A stretch of 32,517 nucleotides of DNA from Achromobacter denitrificans NBRC 15125 (GTDB lineage: Bacteria; Pseudomonadota; Gammaproteobacteria; Burkholderiales; Burkholderiaceae_B). Of this stretch, positions 1 through 7,398 are shown one piece after another. The DNA is taken from NCBI RefSeq assembly GCF_001571365.1, contig NZ_BCTQ01000057.1, positions 1-32,517 of the forward strand, written 5' to 3'. Within the stretch, counting starts at the first letter, position 1. Every line of letters begins with the position of its first letter. The position numbers and the translations under genes were made by a program. The notes under the pieces are model-generated. The model had not been told where the DNA came from. It was given only the letters and a program-made list of their open reading frames with translations, and searched no databases.

Positions 1-49
1 CGGCGATCTGTTCCAGGTCGTGCCCGAACTGACCAACGCACTGTTGTAG
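1..49 (+). CDS. etfA: C-terminal end of electron transfer flavoprotein alpha subunit (partial)
   Basis: Only the last 15 codons lie in the window, in the frame starting at base 2: GDLFQVVPELTNALL, then TAG at 47-49. This resembles the end of ETF alpha subunits (the human protein has ADLFKVVPEMTEIL there), the FAD-binding protein that passes electrons from acyl-CoA dehydrogenases towards the quinone pool. The call rests on this short tail and on the presence of an acyl-CoA dehydrogenase gene nearby. The rest of the gene, and presumably etfB, lies before base 1. Confidence 0.55.
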   Translation, partial: GDLFQVVPELTNALL

Positions 50-390
50 GCCGCAACGCGCTCAGGCAATGCCGGACGCCGCCACGCGCGCCGGCAGTTG
101 ATCGGCAGGCCGGCTTGCGAGCATGTCGGCAAGCCCGCGCCGCTGCCCAATTCCATGGTCAGCTCCCAGTCGCGTGCGCGCACCGTTCGCAGCTTCTACT
201 CCACGCCGCAACGCGATACCGCCACGTCCCATTCGTTCAGCGCGAACTCGCGGCCTGCGTCCCCGCCCCCAATCGGCCCGCGGTCGCCCAGCCATTCGCC
301 GTGGCCGGACGTGAAGATCACGAGGGTGTCCTTATCCAAGCCATGCCCGCTCATTTCATGATGCGTCCTACCCGGCCTCCCCACGTTTGC
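50..390 (-). pseudogene. Decayed C-terminal fragment of a sulfatase-family gene
   Basis: Read on the minus strand, 360 down to 199 encodes HGLDKDTLVIFTSGHGEWLG, very like the sulfatase/alkaline phosphatase superfamily stretch 'TLVIFTSDHGExLGDHG'. A TAG at 196-198 interrupts it. The same frame then continues with RTVRARDWELTMELGSG and, after a probable frameshift, WRRPALPERVAAY, which matches the usual sulfatase tail (R-T-x-x-W-K-L ... DPA...). Just upstream, another frame reads GRVGRIMK before the HGLDKD segment, suggesting a further frameshift. The metal-binding Asp of the DHG motif is Gly, and the later His is Arg. The N-terminal half with the active-site Cys/Ser is absent. The fragment ends directly against the etfA stop codon. 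It is a relic and cannot encode an active enzyme. Confidence 0.6.
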
Positions 391-406
391 CGCATTGCAC
401 CATAAC

Positions 407-420
407 AATATACGTACATA
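407..420. promoter_or_regulatory. GntR-type operator, upstream copy before first Bug gene
   Basis: The sequence AATATACGTACATA matches 12 of 14 bases of the perfect palindrome AATGTACGTACATT found beside the gntR gene. Bases 408-420 form a perfect 13-bp inverted repeat with 442-454. Its centre (413/414) is 35 bp from that of the next copy. Confidence 0.65.
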
Positions 421-441
421 GACCCATACAGGTGCTATGTT

Positions 442-455
442 TATGTACGTATATA
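442..455. promoter_or_regulatory. GntR-type operator overlapping the likely -10 of the first Bug gene
   Basis: TATGTACGTATATA is the second copy of the motif, with its centre at 448/449. Its last six bases (TATATA, 450-455) occupy the same place relative to the operator centre as the likely -10 hexamer of the gntR promoter. A bound regulator would therefore cover the -10 box, consistent with repression. The -35 region here is weak (around 425-432). Confidence 0.6.
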
Positions 456-495
456 GAAAAATACCGGCATTGAAAACGACCAGAGGAGACTGAGC

Positions 496-1458
496 ATGCG
501 CGGATTGATTGCAGGATTGCTGCTGGGCGCCAGCCTCGGAATGGGGGCCGCGCAGGCCGCCTATCCGGAACGCGCCGTGAAGATCATCGTGCCGTACCCG
601 GCCGGACAGACCACGGACGTGATCGCCCGCGCGATCGGCCAGGAGCTGGGCGACGCCATGGGGCAATCCTTTTTCGTCGACAACCGCGGCGGCGCCGGCG
701 GCATCATCGGCATGGAGGCGGGCAAGCGCTCCGAGGCCGACGGCTACACGCTGCTGATGACGGCCAGCGGCCCCGTCGCCATCAATCCGGGGCTCTACAG
801 CAAGCTGCCCTACAACGTCGAAAAAGACTACGAGCCGGTCGCGCTGGTGGCCATGGTGCCGCTCTTCCTGGTGGTGCGCGCCGACTTCCCGGCCAACAAT
901 GTGCGCGAGCTGGAGGCGTACGTGAAGCAACGCCCGGGCCAGCTCAATTACGGCTCGGGCGGCAGCGGGCTCACCAATCACCTGGCCATGGAAATGTTCA
1001 AGAGCCAGGCCGGCCTCGAACTCACCCACGTTCCCTACCGCGGCGCGGCGGCCGCGCTCACCGGCCTGATCGGCGGCGACGTGGCCATGATGTTCGAGGC
1101 GGGGCCGGCCATCATGCCGCACGTGCAGTCCGGCGTGCTCAAGGTGCTGGCCGTGGGCGGCCGCGAACCCGCGCGCGCCTTTCCCCAGGCCAGGCCCGTG
1201 TCGGCCGAAGGCGTGCCGGGCTACGAGGCGCAGGCCTGGATCGCGCTGCTGGCGCCGGCGGGCACGCCCAAGCCCATCGTCGACCAGCTCAACGCCGTCG
1301 TGCGCAAGGCCCTGAGCCGCCCCGAACTGCAAGAGAAGCTCGCCGTGCTGGGCGCGGAAACCGTGTCGTACAGCCCCGCCGATACGCGCCAGTTCATCTC
1401 GCGCGAGATCGCGGTCTGGGGCCAGGCGGTCAAGACATCCAACGCCCGGGTCGACTGA
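496..1458 (+). CDS. Bug/TctC-family periplasmic solute-binding protein (first copy)
   Basis: This 320-residue protein has an N-terminal signal peptide cleaved after about AAQA, then the family opening YPERAVKIIVPYPAGQTTDV. Further family landmarks are FFVDNRGGAGGIIG, a GYTLLM segment and the C-terminal AGTPKPIVDQLN. Bug proteins bind small organic acids, usually carboxylates, in the periplasm, either for tripartite tricarboxylate transporters or as sensors. No membrane subunits (TctA/TctB) are encoded nearby, so transport would need components from elsewhere. The start is supported by GAGGAGAC upstream of the ATG. The gene faces the catabolic operon and has its own operator pair at 407-455. 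It aligns without gaps, at identical length, with the second Bug protein (9582-10544). The ligand cannot be told from sequence. Confidence 0.93.
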   Translation: MRGLIAGLLLGASLGMGAAQAAYPERAVKIIVPYPAGQTTDVIARAIGQELGDAMGQSFFVDNRGGAGGIIGMEAGKRSEADGYTLLMTASGPVAINPGLYSKLPYNVEKDYEPVALVAMVPLFLVVRADFPANNVRELEAYVKQRPGQLNYGSGGSGLTNHLAMEMFKSQAGLELTHVPYRGAAAALTGLIGGDVAMMFEAGPAIMPHVQSGVLKVLAVGGREPARAFPQARPVSAEGVPGYEAQAWIALLAPAGTPKPIVDQLNAVVRKALSRPELQEKLAVLGAETVSYSPADTRQFISREIAVWGQAVKTSNARVD

Positions 1459-1482
1459 GGGGCGCCAGTTCGCGGGCGCCCC
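1459..1482. terminator. Hairpin between convergent genes
   Basis: A perfect 8-bp GC stem (GGGGCGCC at 1459-1466, GGCGCCCC at 1475-1482) starts right after the Bug stop codon and precedes the end of the convergent operon at 1497. There is no T-run, so it may be a bidirectional transcript end or only an mRNA-stabilising structure. Confidence 0.35.
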
Positions 1483-1496
1483 GGCGCCCGCCGCCT

Positions 1497-2996
1497 TCAC
1501 CGCGCGTGCAGCTCGGGATAGGGGCCGTCGCGCAAGGCGTAGGCCGACAGCACCAGGTCGCGCACCGCCCGGCGGCTGATCTTGCCCTGCGGGTTGCGCG
1601 GCAGGGCCTCGACCTCCACGTGCGCGCGCGGATGCTTGTAGCGGGCCAATCCCGCGACCCGCTGGCTCGCGGCCTGCCGCCAACCCTCGCCGGCCCGCTC
1701 GGCCACCGCTACGATGACCTCGCCCCAGTAGTCCGACGGCAGCGCGACCACGCAGATCTCGCCGCAGCCCGGCAAGCCGGCCAGCGCCCCCTCGATCTCG
1801 TCGGGATAGATCTTGTAGCCGCCGCTCTTGATGACGTCGGCCATGCGGCCCAGCAGCCACAATCGGCCCTGAGGGTCGATGCGGCCCAGGTCGCCGGTAC
1901 GGTGCCAGCCGTCGGCATCGGGCGGATGAAAGCCGCCCTCGTCGACGTGGCCGATGTACATGTGGCGCGAGCGCAGCTCGATCTCGTCTTGCGCATTGAT
2001 GCGCAGTTGCACGCCGGGCGCCGGCCATCCCAGGCACGCGCCCTCCCCGTCGCCGGCGGCAAAGCAGGCTTCGGTGGCCTCCGGATCCAGCACCGTGATC
2101 GGATTGACGTTCTCGCTCTTGCCGTAGGTCACGCGCACGCGCGGGCCGAACAGCGCGCGCGCCTTGGCGTACAGCCCGGGGGTCAGGGTCTGCGTGCCGG
2201 TGAACACGCAGCGCACGCCGGGAAAGTGCTCGCCCTCGAACGCCGCGGCCAGCTTGGCCAGCACGGTGGGCGGCGCGAACACCGCATCCAGCGTGCCGCC
2301 GCGCAGCGCCTGCCCGGCCGCCTCCAGGTCCACCCCATTGAGCAGCAGGGCCGTGCCGCCATAGTCCATCCAGGCGCGGGCCTGCATGGACGCGCCGTGC
2401 ACGTAGGGCGTCATCAGCAACACGCGGGAGCCCGGCCCGGGAGTAAAGGGCAGCACGGCGCGCAGCATGACCGCGGCCAGCCAGCGCCTTCCCTGGTCGT
2501 ACACCAACGCCTTGGGTTTGCCCGTGGTGCCTGACGAGAAAATGATGCGCCCCCAGTCCCCCGCCGGAACGGCCGGCAGCACCGATGGCTCGGCCAGCGG
2601 CGCGATGTCTTCGCAGAGGATGAGGCGGGCGCCCAGGTCGCGCACGGTGTCGGCATGCGCCCGGTCGGTGACGATATGGCTCATCGGCGTGAGGCGCTGG
2701 CTCCAGCGGATCTCCTCCCGCGTGTAGGCCGCGTTCAGATGCACCAGGCACACGCCGCCGACGGTGGCGCCGTAATCGGCCCAGACGGCCGCGCGGCCGT
2801 TGGGCAAATAGATGCCCACGCATGCGCCCGGGCCGGCGCCGTCCTCGGCGAGCACGCGCGCCAGGGCATGGGCCCGCGCGTTCAGTTCGGAGAACGTCAG
2901 CCGGCCCTGGCCGTCGTCGACGGCCACGCCGTCCGGAAAGCGCCCGGCCAGCGTATGCAGCTCCAGCGACCAGGGTATCGTGTCGGCGATCGTCAT
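1497..2996 (-). CDS. AMP-forming acyl-CoA synthetase/ligase, last gene of the catabolic operon
   Basis: This 499-residue member of the adenylate-forming (ANL) superfamily would activate a carboxylic acid with ATP and CoA. The phosphate-binding loop IIFSSGTTGKPKAL lies at residues 151-164. A typical core motif ending in WHRTGDLG follows, then the hinge region GRMADVIKSGGYKIYPDEIE and the C-terminal NPQGKISRR, in which Lys472 is the expected catalytic lysine of adenylation. All main motifs are present, so it should be active. It starts only 3 bp after the MmgE/PrpD stop codon, so the two are probably translationally linked. With a CoA-transferase also in the operon there are two possible ways to form CoA esters, suggesting two substrates or a salvage role. 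The substrate is unknown. Confidence 0.9.
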   Translation of the reverse strand: MTIADTIPWSLELHTLAGRFPDGVAVDDGQGRLTFSELNARAHALARVLAEDGAGPGACVGIYLPNGRAAVWADYGATVGGVCLVHLNAAYTREEIRWSQRLTPMSHIVTDRAHADTVRDLGARLILCEDIAPLAEPSVLPAVPAGDWGRIIFSSGTTGKPKALVYDQGRRWLAAVMLRAVLPFTPGPGSRVLLMTPYVHGASMQARAWMDYGGTALLLNGVDLEAAGQALRGGTLDAVFAPPTVLAKLAAAFEGEHFPGVRCVFTGTQTLTPGLYAKARALFGPRVRVTYGKSENVNPITVLDPEATEACFAAGDGEGACLGWPAPGVQLRINAQDEIELRSRHMYIGHVDEGGFHPPDADGWHRTGDLGRIDPQGRLWLLGRMADVIKSGGYKIYPDEIEGALAGLPGCGEICVVALPSDYWGEVIVAVAERAGEGWRQAASQRVAGLARYKHPRAHVEVEALPRNPQGKISRRAVRDLVLSAYALRDGPYPELHAR

Positions 2997-2999
2997 GGC

Positions 3000-4379
3000 T
3001 CAGCCCCGGAACAGGGTGCGGACGTCGTCGATCTGCGCCAGGCTCGCGAGCCGGTCGTAGAGCGCGCCGGCGGACGGCAGCGACGATGTGTCCCCTCCGG
3101 CCTGGCGGCGCCAGACGGCCATGCAGTCCTCGAACTTGGCGCGAAGGTCCGCCTCCGCCAACGGCAGGTGCGCGTGGCCGCGGGGATAGCGGACCTCGCC
3201 GGAGCGCAGGACGCGCCCGTCGCGCATATCGATGTCTACCGTGTCGTAACGCGAGAAGGCCGAATCCTCCGGGTCGGGCGCTTCGACGATCCCGATCTCC
3301 ACCTTGCCGTAAAGGGCGCGCATGGCCGGCTCGTTGACGAAGGCGTCGTCCAGTTCGGACAGGCCCACCTTGCGCCGCAGGAGCGCGGCCGCCACCGCGA
3401 ACTGGGCGCTGAACTTTGCCTCCAGCGCGGTGACCGGCGCCGCATTGCGCAGCATCGACGCTTGCGCCCGCCCGATGCCGACCCGGACGCGGGCGACCTG
3501 CGTAGCATCCAGGTCCGCCTCGCGCGCGATGTCGATCACGGCGTCGATGATGCGGTGGCCCGAGTAGCAGACCGGGTACTTCTTGATGGACAGGCCGGTG
3601 GCCAGGATGCGGGGCTCGCCGGGCCGGTATGGGCGTTCGCGGTCGACCTGCCCGCGCGGCGACAGCGCGGCCAGGAAGCCCGCGTGATGCTCCAGCGCGT
3701 CGTCCGCGGCGGTCAGGCCCAGGCCCGCCAACGTCACGGCTTCGAAGGCCTGCGCCGCCACCCGGCCCGCGTGCAGCGGCTTGGTCATGGTGCCGAAATT
3801 GGCGACCAAGCCGCTGGCCAGGCTGGCGCCGATGGCCAGCGCTCGCGCCGCGACCGGCGCCTCGAAACCGCGCAGGCGGGCGAGCGCGGCGGTGGCCGCC
3901 ACGGTGCCGAAAACCGCGGTCGGATGCCAGCCCTTGATGTGGTACGGGTCGGGCTCGCGCGAGGCCAGCTCGGCCCAGACCTCGTAGCCCACGATATAGG
4001 CCAGCAGGCAATCGCGGCCCGAAGCGCCCTGGGCATGCCCCTGCGCCAGGATGGCGGCGGTGAGCGCCGCGCTGGGATGGCCCGAGAGCGCCACGTCGTC
4101 GTAATCCAGCGCATGGCTGGCCACGCCATTGACGAAGGCCGCCCGGGCGGGAGGCAGCGCCTCGCCGCCGAACCACAGCGGCGCGCCGCCCTCGGCGGGG
4201 CCGGCCTGGCCGCGGGCGTAGTCCAGCGCGATGCGGGTCACGGCTTCGTCGCGGGCGGCCAACGCCACGGCGATCGTGTCGGTCATGCCCTGGCGAGCGA
4301 TGCTCTCGGCCTGCGCCCGGCGCGGGCCGAGTTCGGGGTGGGCGACGTAGGCGGCCAGCGCCTGGGTGAGTCCGGTCAT
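3000..4379 (-). CDS. MmgE/PrpD family protein
   Basis: This 459-residue protein spans the whole MmgE/PrpD fold. Recognisable stretches include GVASHALDYDDVALSGHPSAA near residues 85-105, KGWHPTAVFGTVAATAALA and the later KKYPVCYSGHRIIDAVI. The family includes 2-methylcitrate dehydratase, cis-aconitate decarboxylase and iminodisuccinate epimerase, so it acts on small di- or tricarboxylic acids. The His-Pro-rich active-site segments are intact. The ATG at 4379 has AAGGAACC upstream. It lies between the acyl-CoA dehydrogenase (27-bp gap) and the acyl-CoA synthetase (3-bp gap). In this operon it probably dehydrates, isomerises or decarboxylates an entry substrate. The reaction cannot be assigned from sequence. 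Confidence 0.88.
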   Translation of the reverse strand: MTGLTQALAAYVAHPELGPRRAQAESIARQGMTDTIAVALAARDEAVTRIALDYARGQAGPAEGGAPLWFGGEALPPARAAFVNGVASHALDYDDVALSGHPSAALTAAILAQGHAQGASGRDCLLAYIVGYEVWAELASREPDPYHIKGWHPTAVFGTVAATAALARLRGFEAPVAARALAIGASLASGLVANFGTMTKPLHAGRVAAQAFEAVTLAGLGLTAADDALEHHAGFLAALSPRGQVDRERPYRPGEPRILATGLSIKKYPVCYSGHRIIDAVIDIAREADLDATQVARVRVGIGRAQASMLRNAAPVTALEAKFSAQFAVAAALLRRKVGLSELDDAFVNEPAMRALYGKVEIGIVEAPDPEDSAFSRYDTVDIDMRDGRVLRSGEVRYPRGHAHLPLAEADLRAKFEDCMAVWRRQAGGDTSSLPSAGALYDRLASLAQIDDVRTLFRG

Positions 4380-4406
4380 GGTGGGTTCCTTATGAAGGGC
4401 GCGGGT

Positions 4407-5603
4407 TCAGAACGAACGCGGCATGCCGAGGATGTGCTGGCCGATATAGGAGAGGATGAGATTGGTCGAGATCGGCGCGATCTGCAGCAGCCGGGTCTCG
4501 CGCCACTTGCGCTCCACGTCGTATTCACGCGCGAAGCCGAAGCCGCCATGCGTCTGCAGGCAGGCCTCGGCCGCGTGCCAGGACGCTTCGGAGGCCAGCA
4601 TCTTGCCCATGTTCGCCTCGTCGCCGCAGGGCAGCCCCGCCTGGAACAAGGTGGCCGCCTTGCGCAGCAGGAGGTCGGCGGCCTGCGTCTCGGCATAGGC
4701 GCGCGCGATGGGAAACTGGATGCCCTGGTTCTGGCCGATGGGCCGGTCGAACACGCGCCGCTCGCTGGCGTAGGCGGCGGCCGTGCGGATGAACCAGCGC
4801 GCATCGCCGATCGCTTCCGACGCCACCAGGATGCGCTCGGCGTTCATGCCGTCCAGGATGTAGCGAAAGCCCTTGCCTTCCTCGCCGATCAGGCTGTCGG
4901 CGGGAATGCGCAGGTTGTCGAAGAACACTTCGGTGGTGTTGTGATTGATCATGGCCTTCAGCGGCCGGATCTCCATGCCCTTGCCCAGCGCCTCGCGAAT
5001 ATCGACCAGGAAAACGGACAGGCCCTCGCTCTTCTTGCCCACCTCGTCGTAAGGCGTCGTCCGGGCCAGCAGCAGCATCAGGTCGGATTGCAGGGCGCGC
5101 GACGTCCACACCTTCTGGCCGTTGACGACATAGCTGTCGCCGTCGCGCACCGCGCGCGTCTTCAGGCGCGTGGTGTCGGTGCCGCTGGTGGGTTCGGTGA
5201 CGCCGAAGGCCTGCAGGCGCAGTTCGCCGCGCGCGATGGCCGGCAGGTAGCGGGCCTTCTGCTCGGCGCTGCCGTGGCGCAGCAGCGTGCCCATGGTGTA
5301 CATCTGCGCGTGGCAGGCGCCGGCGTTGCAGCCCGCCGCATGGATCTCCTCCAGGATGACGGCGGCCGCTCGCAAGGGCATGCCGCTGCCTTCGTATTCC
5401 TCGGGGATCAGGGCGGCGAGATAGCCCGACTCGGTGAGCGCGCGGACGAATTCATCCGGATAGCGGTCGTCTTCTTCGAGGCGGCGCCAGTACTCGCCGG
5501 GGAATTGTTCGCAGATACGCCGCACGCTGTCGCGCACGTCGGCGTAGTCCTCCCCCAGGGGCATGGCGAGGTTGTCCAGGCTGTTGGGCGAAATGGTGTC
5601 CAT
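4407..5603 (-). CDS. Acyl-CoA dehydrogenase
   Basis: This 398-residue flavoprotein would introduce a C2-C3 double bond into an acyl-CoA and pass electrons to ETF, whose alpha-subunit gene seems to end at base 49. Family signatures are FGVTEPTSGTDTTRLKTRA (from residue 133), NGQKVWTSRA (161-170) and the C-terminal QTHGGFGFAREYDVER. The C-terminal segment that carries the catalytic Glu in many members (YEGTSEIQ type) reads IAPISTNL here, with no Glu. A Glu instead occurs at residue 256 in MNAERILVA, matching the position of Glu254 in isovaleryl-CoA dehydrogenase. That suggests a branched substrate, though it is only an indication. It belongs to the tight minus-strand operon, 30 bp after the lyase gene. 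Confidence 0.9.
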   Translation of the reverse strand: MDTISPNSLDNLAMPLGEDYADVRDSVRRICEQFPGEYWRRLEEDDRYPDEFVRALTESGYLAALIPEEYEGSGMPLRAAAVILEEIHAAGCNAGACHAQMYTMGTLLRHGSAEQKARYLPAIARGELRLQAFGVTEPTSGTDTTRLKTRAVRDGDSYVVNGQKVWTSRALQSDLMLLLARTTPYDEVGKKSEGLSVFLVDIREALGKGMEIRPLKAMINHNTTEVFFDNLRIPADSLIGEEGKGFRYILDGMNAERILVASEAIGDARWFIRTAAAYASERRVFDRPIGQNQGIQFPIARAYAETQAADLLLRKAATLFQAGLPCGDEANMGKMLASEASWHAAEACLQTHGGFGFAREYDVERKWRETRLLQIAPISTNLILSYIGQHILGMPRSF

Positions 5604-5633
5604 GATGGGTCCGGTAGATGAGGTTGTGGAGGA

Positions 5634-6575
5634 TCAGGCGGCAAGCCGAGCGCTGGCCGGGGTGAAGCCGCGGGGCAGGCCGGCGCGCGCCAGGCCGCCA
5701 TGGAGCGTCACGTCCGGGATGGCGCGCCGAAGCACCTCGCGCACCTCCAGCAGCGCCGCCAGGTCGATGCCCGTGTCCACGCCCATGGACTCCAGCATGT
5801 AGGCCGCATCCTCCATGACGATGTTGCCCGTGGCGCCGGGCGCGAAAGGACAACCGCCCAGGCCGCCCAGCGACGCGTCGAACGCGCGCACGCCGCAATC
5901 CAGCGCGGCAAGGAGATTGGCCAGGCCGGTGCCGCGGGTGTCGTGGAAATGCGCCGCCACCGGCAACGCGCCGACCTCGGCCAGCACCGCCTTGAAGACT
6001 CGGCGCACCAGGGCCGGGTTGGCGTAGCCCACCGTGTCGGGAATGATCAACTCGTCGGCGCCGGCCTCGGCCAAGGCCACCGCGTAGCGCACGACGTCCG
6101 CCACGGGCACGTCGCCTTCATACGAGCAGCCCAGCGCCGTCGCCAGCCCGCCGCAGAGCACGGGCCGGGTTGCCTCGGGTTGCGCGCGCGCCAATCCGGC
6201 CATATTGCGGAAGTCCGCCAGCGACTCTTCACGGCTGCGGCGCACGTTCTTCATGTTGTGCGTTTCGCTGACCGACATCACAAAGTTGATTTTGTGCACG
6301 CCCAGTTCCAGGCCGCGCTGCGCGCCACGCGAATTGGGCACCAGCGCGGCCACGGTCAGCCCCGGGATGCGCAGCGATTCCGTGGTCACCGCCTCGGCGT
6401 CGACGAATTGCGGCAGCAGCTTGGGCGGCACGTAGGAAGTGACTTCGATCTCCGCCACGCCGGCGGCCGCCTCGCGGCGTATCCAGTCCAGCTTGTCGGC
6501 CGTTTCCACGAAAGTGGCGACGCTCTGCAGGCCGTCGCGCAGGCCCACTTCGCGCAGGATGACATCTCTTGCCAT
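5634..6575 (-). CDS. Hydroxymethylglutaryl-CoA lyase family enzyme
   Basis: This 313-residue HMGL-like TIM-barrel enzyme is of a family that cleaves 3-hydroxy-3-methylglutaryl-CoA to acetyl-CoA and acetoacetate. Residues 13-17 are RDGLQ, and the metal ligands are expected at Asp14, His209 and His211 (HFHDTRG) and Asn251. The family signature GLGGCPFAPGATGN includes the active-site-loop Cys242. All catalytic positions are present. The start at 6575 is chosen because AAGAGGAG lies just upstream and the protein begins MARDVILREVGLRDG, as in homologues; the open frame continues further up without family similarity. It sits 25 bp after the enoyl-CoA hydratase gene, the order expected for hydration followed by cleavage. 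A related 3-hydroxy-acyl-CoA could be the true substrate. Confidence 0.9.
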   Translation of the reverse strand: MARDVILREVGLRDGLQSVATFVETADKLDWIRREAAAGVAEIEVTSYVPPKLLPQFVDAEAVTTESLRIPGLTVAALVPNSRGAQRGLELGVHKINFVMSVSETHNMKNVRRSREESLADFRNMAGLARAQPEATRPVLCGGLATALGCSYEGDVPVADVVRYAVALAEAGADELIIPDTVGYANPALVRRVFKAVLAEVGALPVAAHFHDTRGTGLANLLAALDCGVRAFDASLGGLGGCPFAPGATGNIVMEDAAYMLESMGVDTGIDLAALLEVREVLRRAIPDVTLHGGLARAGLPRGFTPASARLAA

Positions 6576-6600
6576 GTTTGTTCTCCTCTTGTTTTCGGCG

Positions 6601-7398
6601 TCAGCGGCCCTTGAAGGCCGGCTTGCGCTTCTCGTTGAAGGCGAGCACGCCTTCGCGGCGGTCGTCGGTGTCGACCAGGTGGTTGTAGGCTTCGATCTCG
6701 AAGCGGAAGGCCGTGCGCAGCTCCATCTGGCCGCCATAGCGCACCGACTTCTTGATCTGCCGCACCGACAAGGGCGCATTGGCGGCGATGGCGCCGGCCG
6801 TGGCCAGCGCCGCCGGCAGCACGTCCCGGGGATCGTGCAGCGCGTTGGCCACGCCCCATTCCAGCGCCTGCGCGGCGTCGAAGGGCCGGCCGGTCATCAG
6901 GATTTCCTTGGCGCGGCGCTCGCCCACCGCCCGCGGCAGGTTCTGCGTGCCGCCAGCCCCGGGCATGATGCCCAGCGTCACCTCAGTGAGCGCGAAGCGC
7001 GCCTCGCGGCTGGCATAGATGAAGTCGCAGGACAGCGCCATCTCCAGGCCGCCGGCGTAGGCATGGCCGTTCACGGCGGCGATGACGGGCAGCGGCAAGT
7101 CCACCAGGGTCCAGTACATGCGCTCGAACAATTCGTGCTGGCGCTGCCAGGTTTCGCGGCTCATCCCGTTGCGTTCCTTGAGATCGCCGCCGCCGCAGAA
7201 GATGCGTTCGCCGGCGCCGGTCAGCACGATGCAGCGCGCCGGGCCCGCGTCCTCGGTCAGCCGGTTCCAGAGGTCGAGCAGGTCGCGGCCCATCTGGGTA
7301 TTGATGGCGTTGCCCACCTGCGGACGGTTCAGCGTGACGAGCAGCACGTGCTCGTCGGCCATCCGGGCGGACACGGTTTCGTAATCGGGAAGGTTCAT
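6601..7398 (-). CDS. Enoyl-CoA hydratase/isomerase (crotonase) family
   Basis: This 265-residue crotonase-fold protein would hydrate an enoyl-CoA to a 3-hydroxyacyl-CoA. Oxyanion-hole segments are seen at FCGGGDLKE (about 67-75) and NGHAYAGGLEMAL (110-122). The two acid/base glutamates of true hydratases are both present, at Glu119 and Glu139, with the same 20-residue spacing as Glu144/Glu164 in the rat enzyme. It is therefore more likely a hydratase than an isomerase or dehalogenase. The ATG at 7398 overlaps the CoA-transferase stop by 4 bp (ATGA), indicating translational coupling. With the next gene, it could act as a 3-methylglutaconyl-CoA hydratase; that is inference from context. Confidence 0.92.
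   Translation of the reverse strand: MNLPDYETVSARMADEHVLLVTLNRPQVGNAINTQMGRDLLDLWNRLTEDAGPARCIVLTGAGERIFCGGGDLKERNGMSRETWQRQHELFERMYWTLVDLPLPVIAAVNGHAYAGGLEMALSCDFIYASREARFALTEVTLGIMPGAGGTQNLPRAVGERRAKEILMTGRPFDAAQALEWGVANALHDPRDVLPAALATAGAIAANAPLSVRQIKKSVRYGGQMELRTAFRFEIEAYNHLVDTDDRREGVLAFNEKRKPAFKGR

Noticed and set aside
196..4176. Very long open frame on the minus strand covering several genes
   Set aside because: It is an Arg/Gly/Ala-rich shadow frame of high-GC DNA. The real proteins in other frames here carry full family motifs. Only its last about 55 codons contain meaningful (sulfatase-like) sequence.
2655..5621. 988-codon open frame on the plus strand
   Set aside because: Antisense to three genes with clear motifs and good ribosome-binding sites; its own translation resembles no family.
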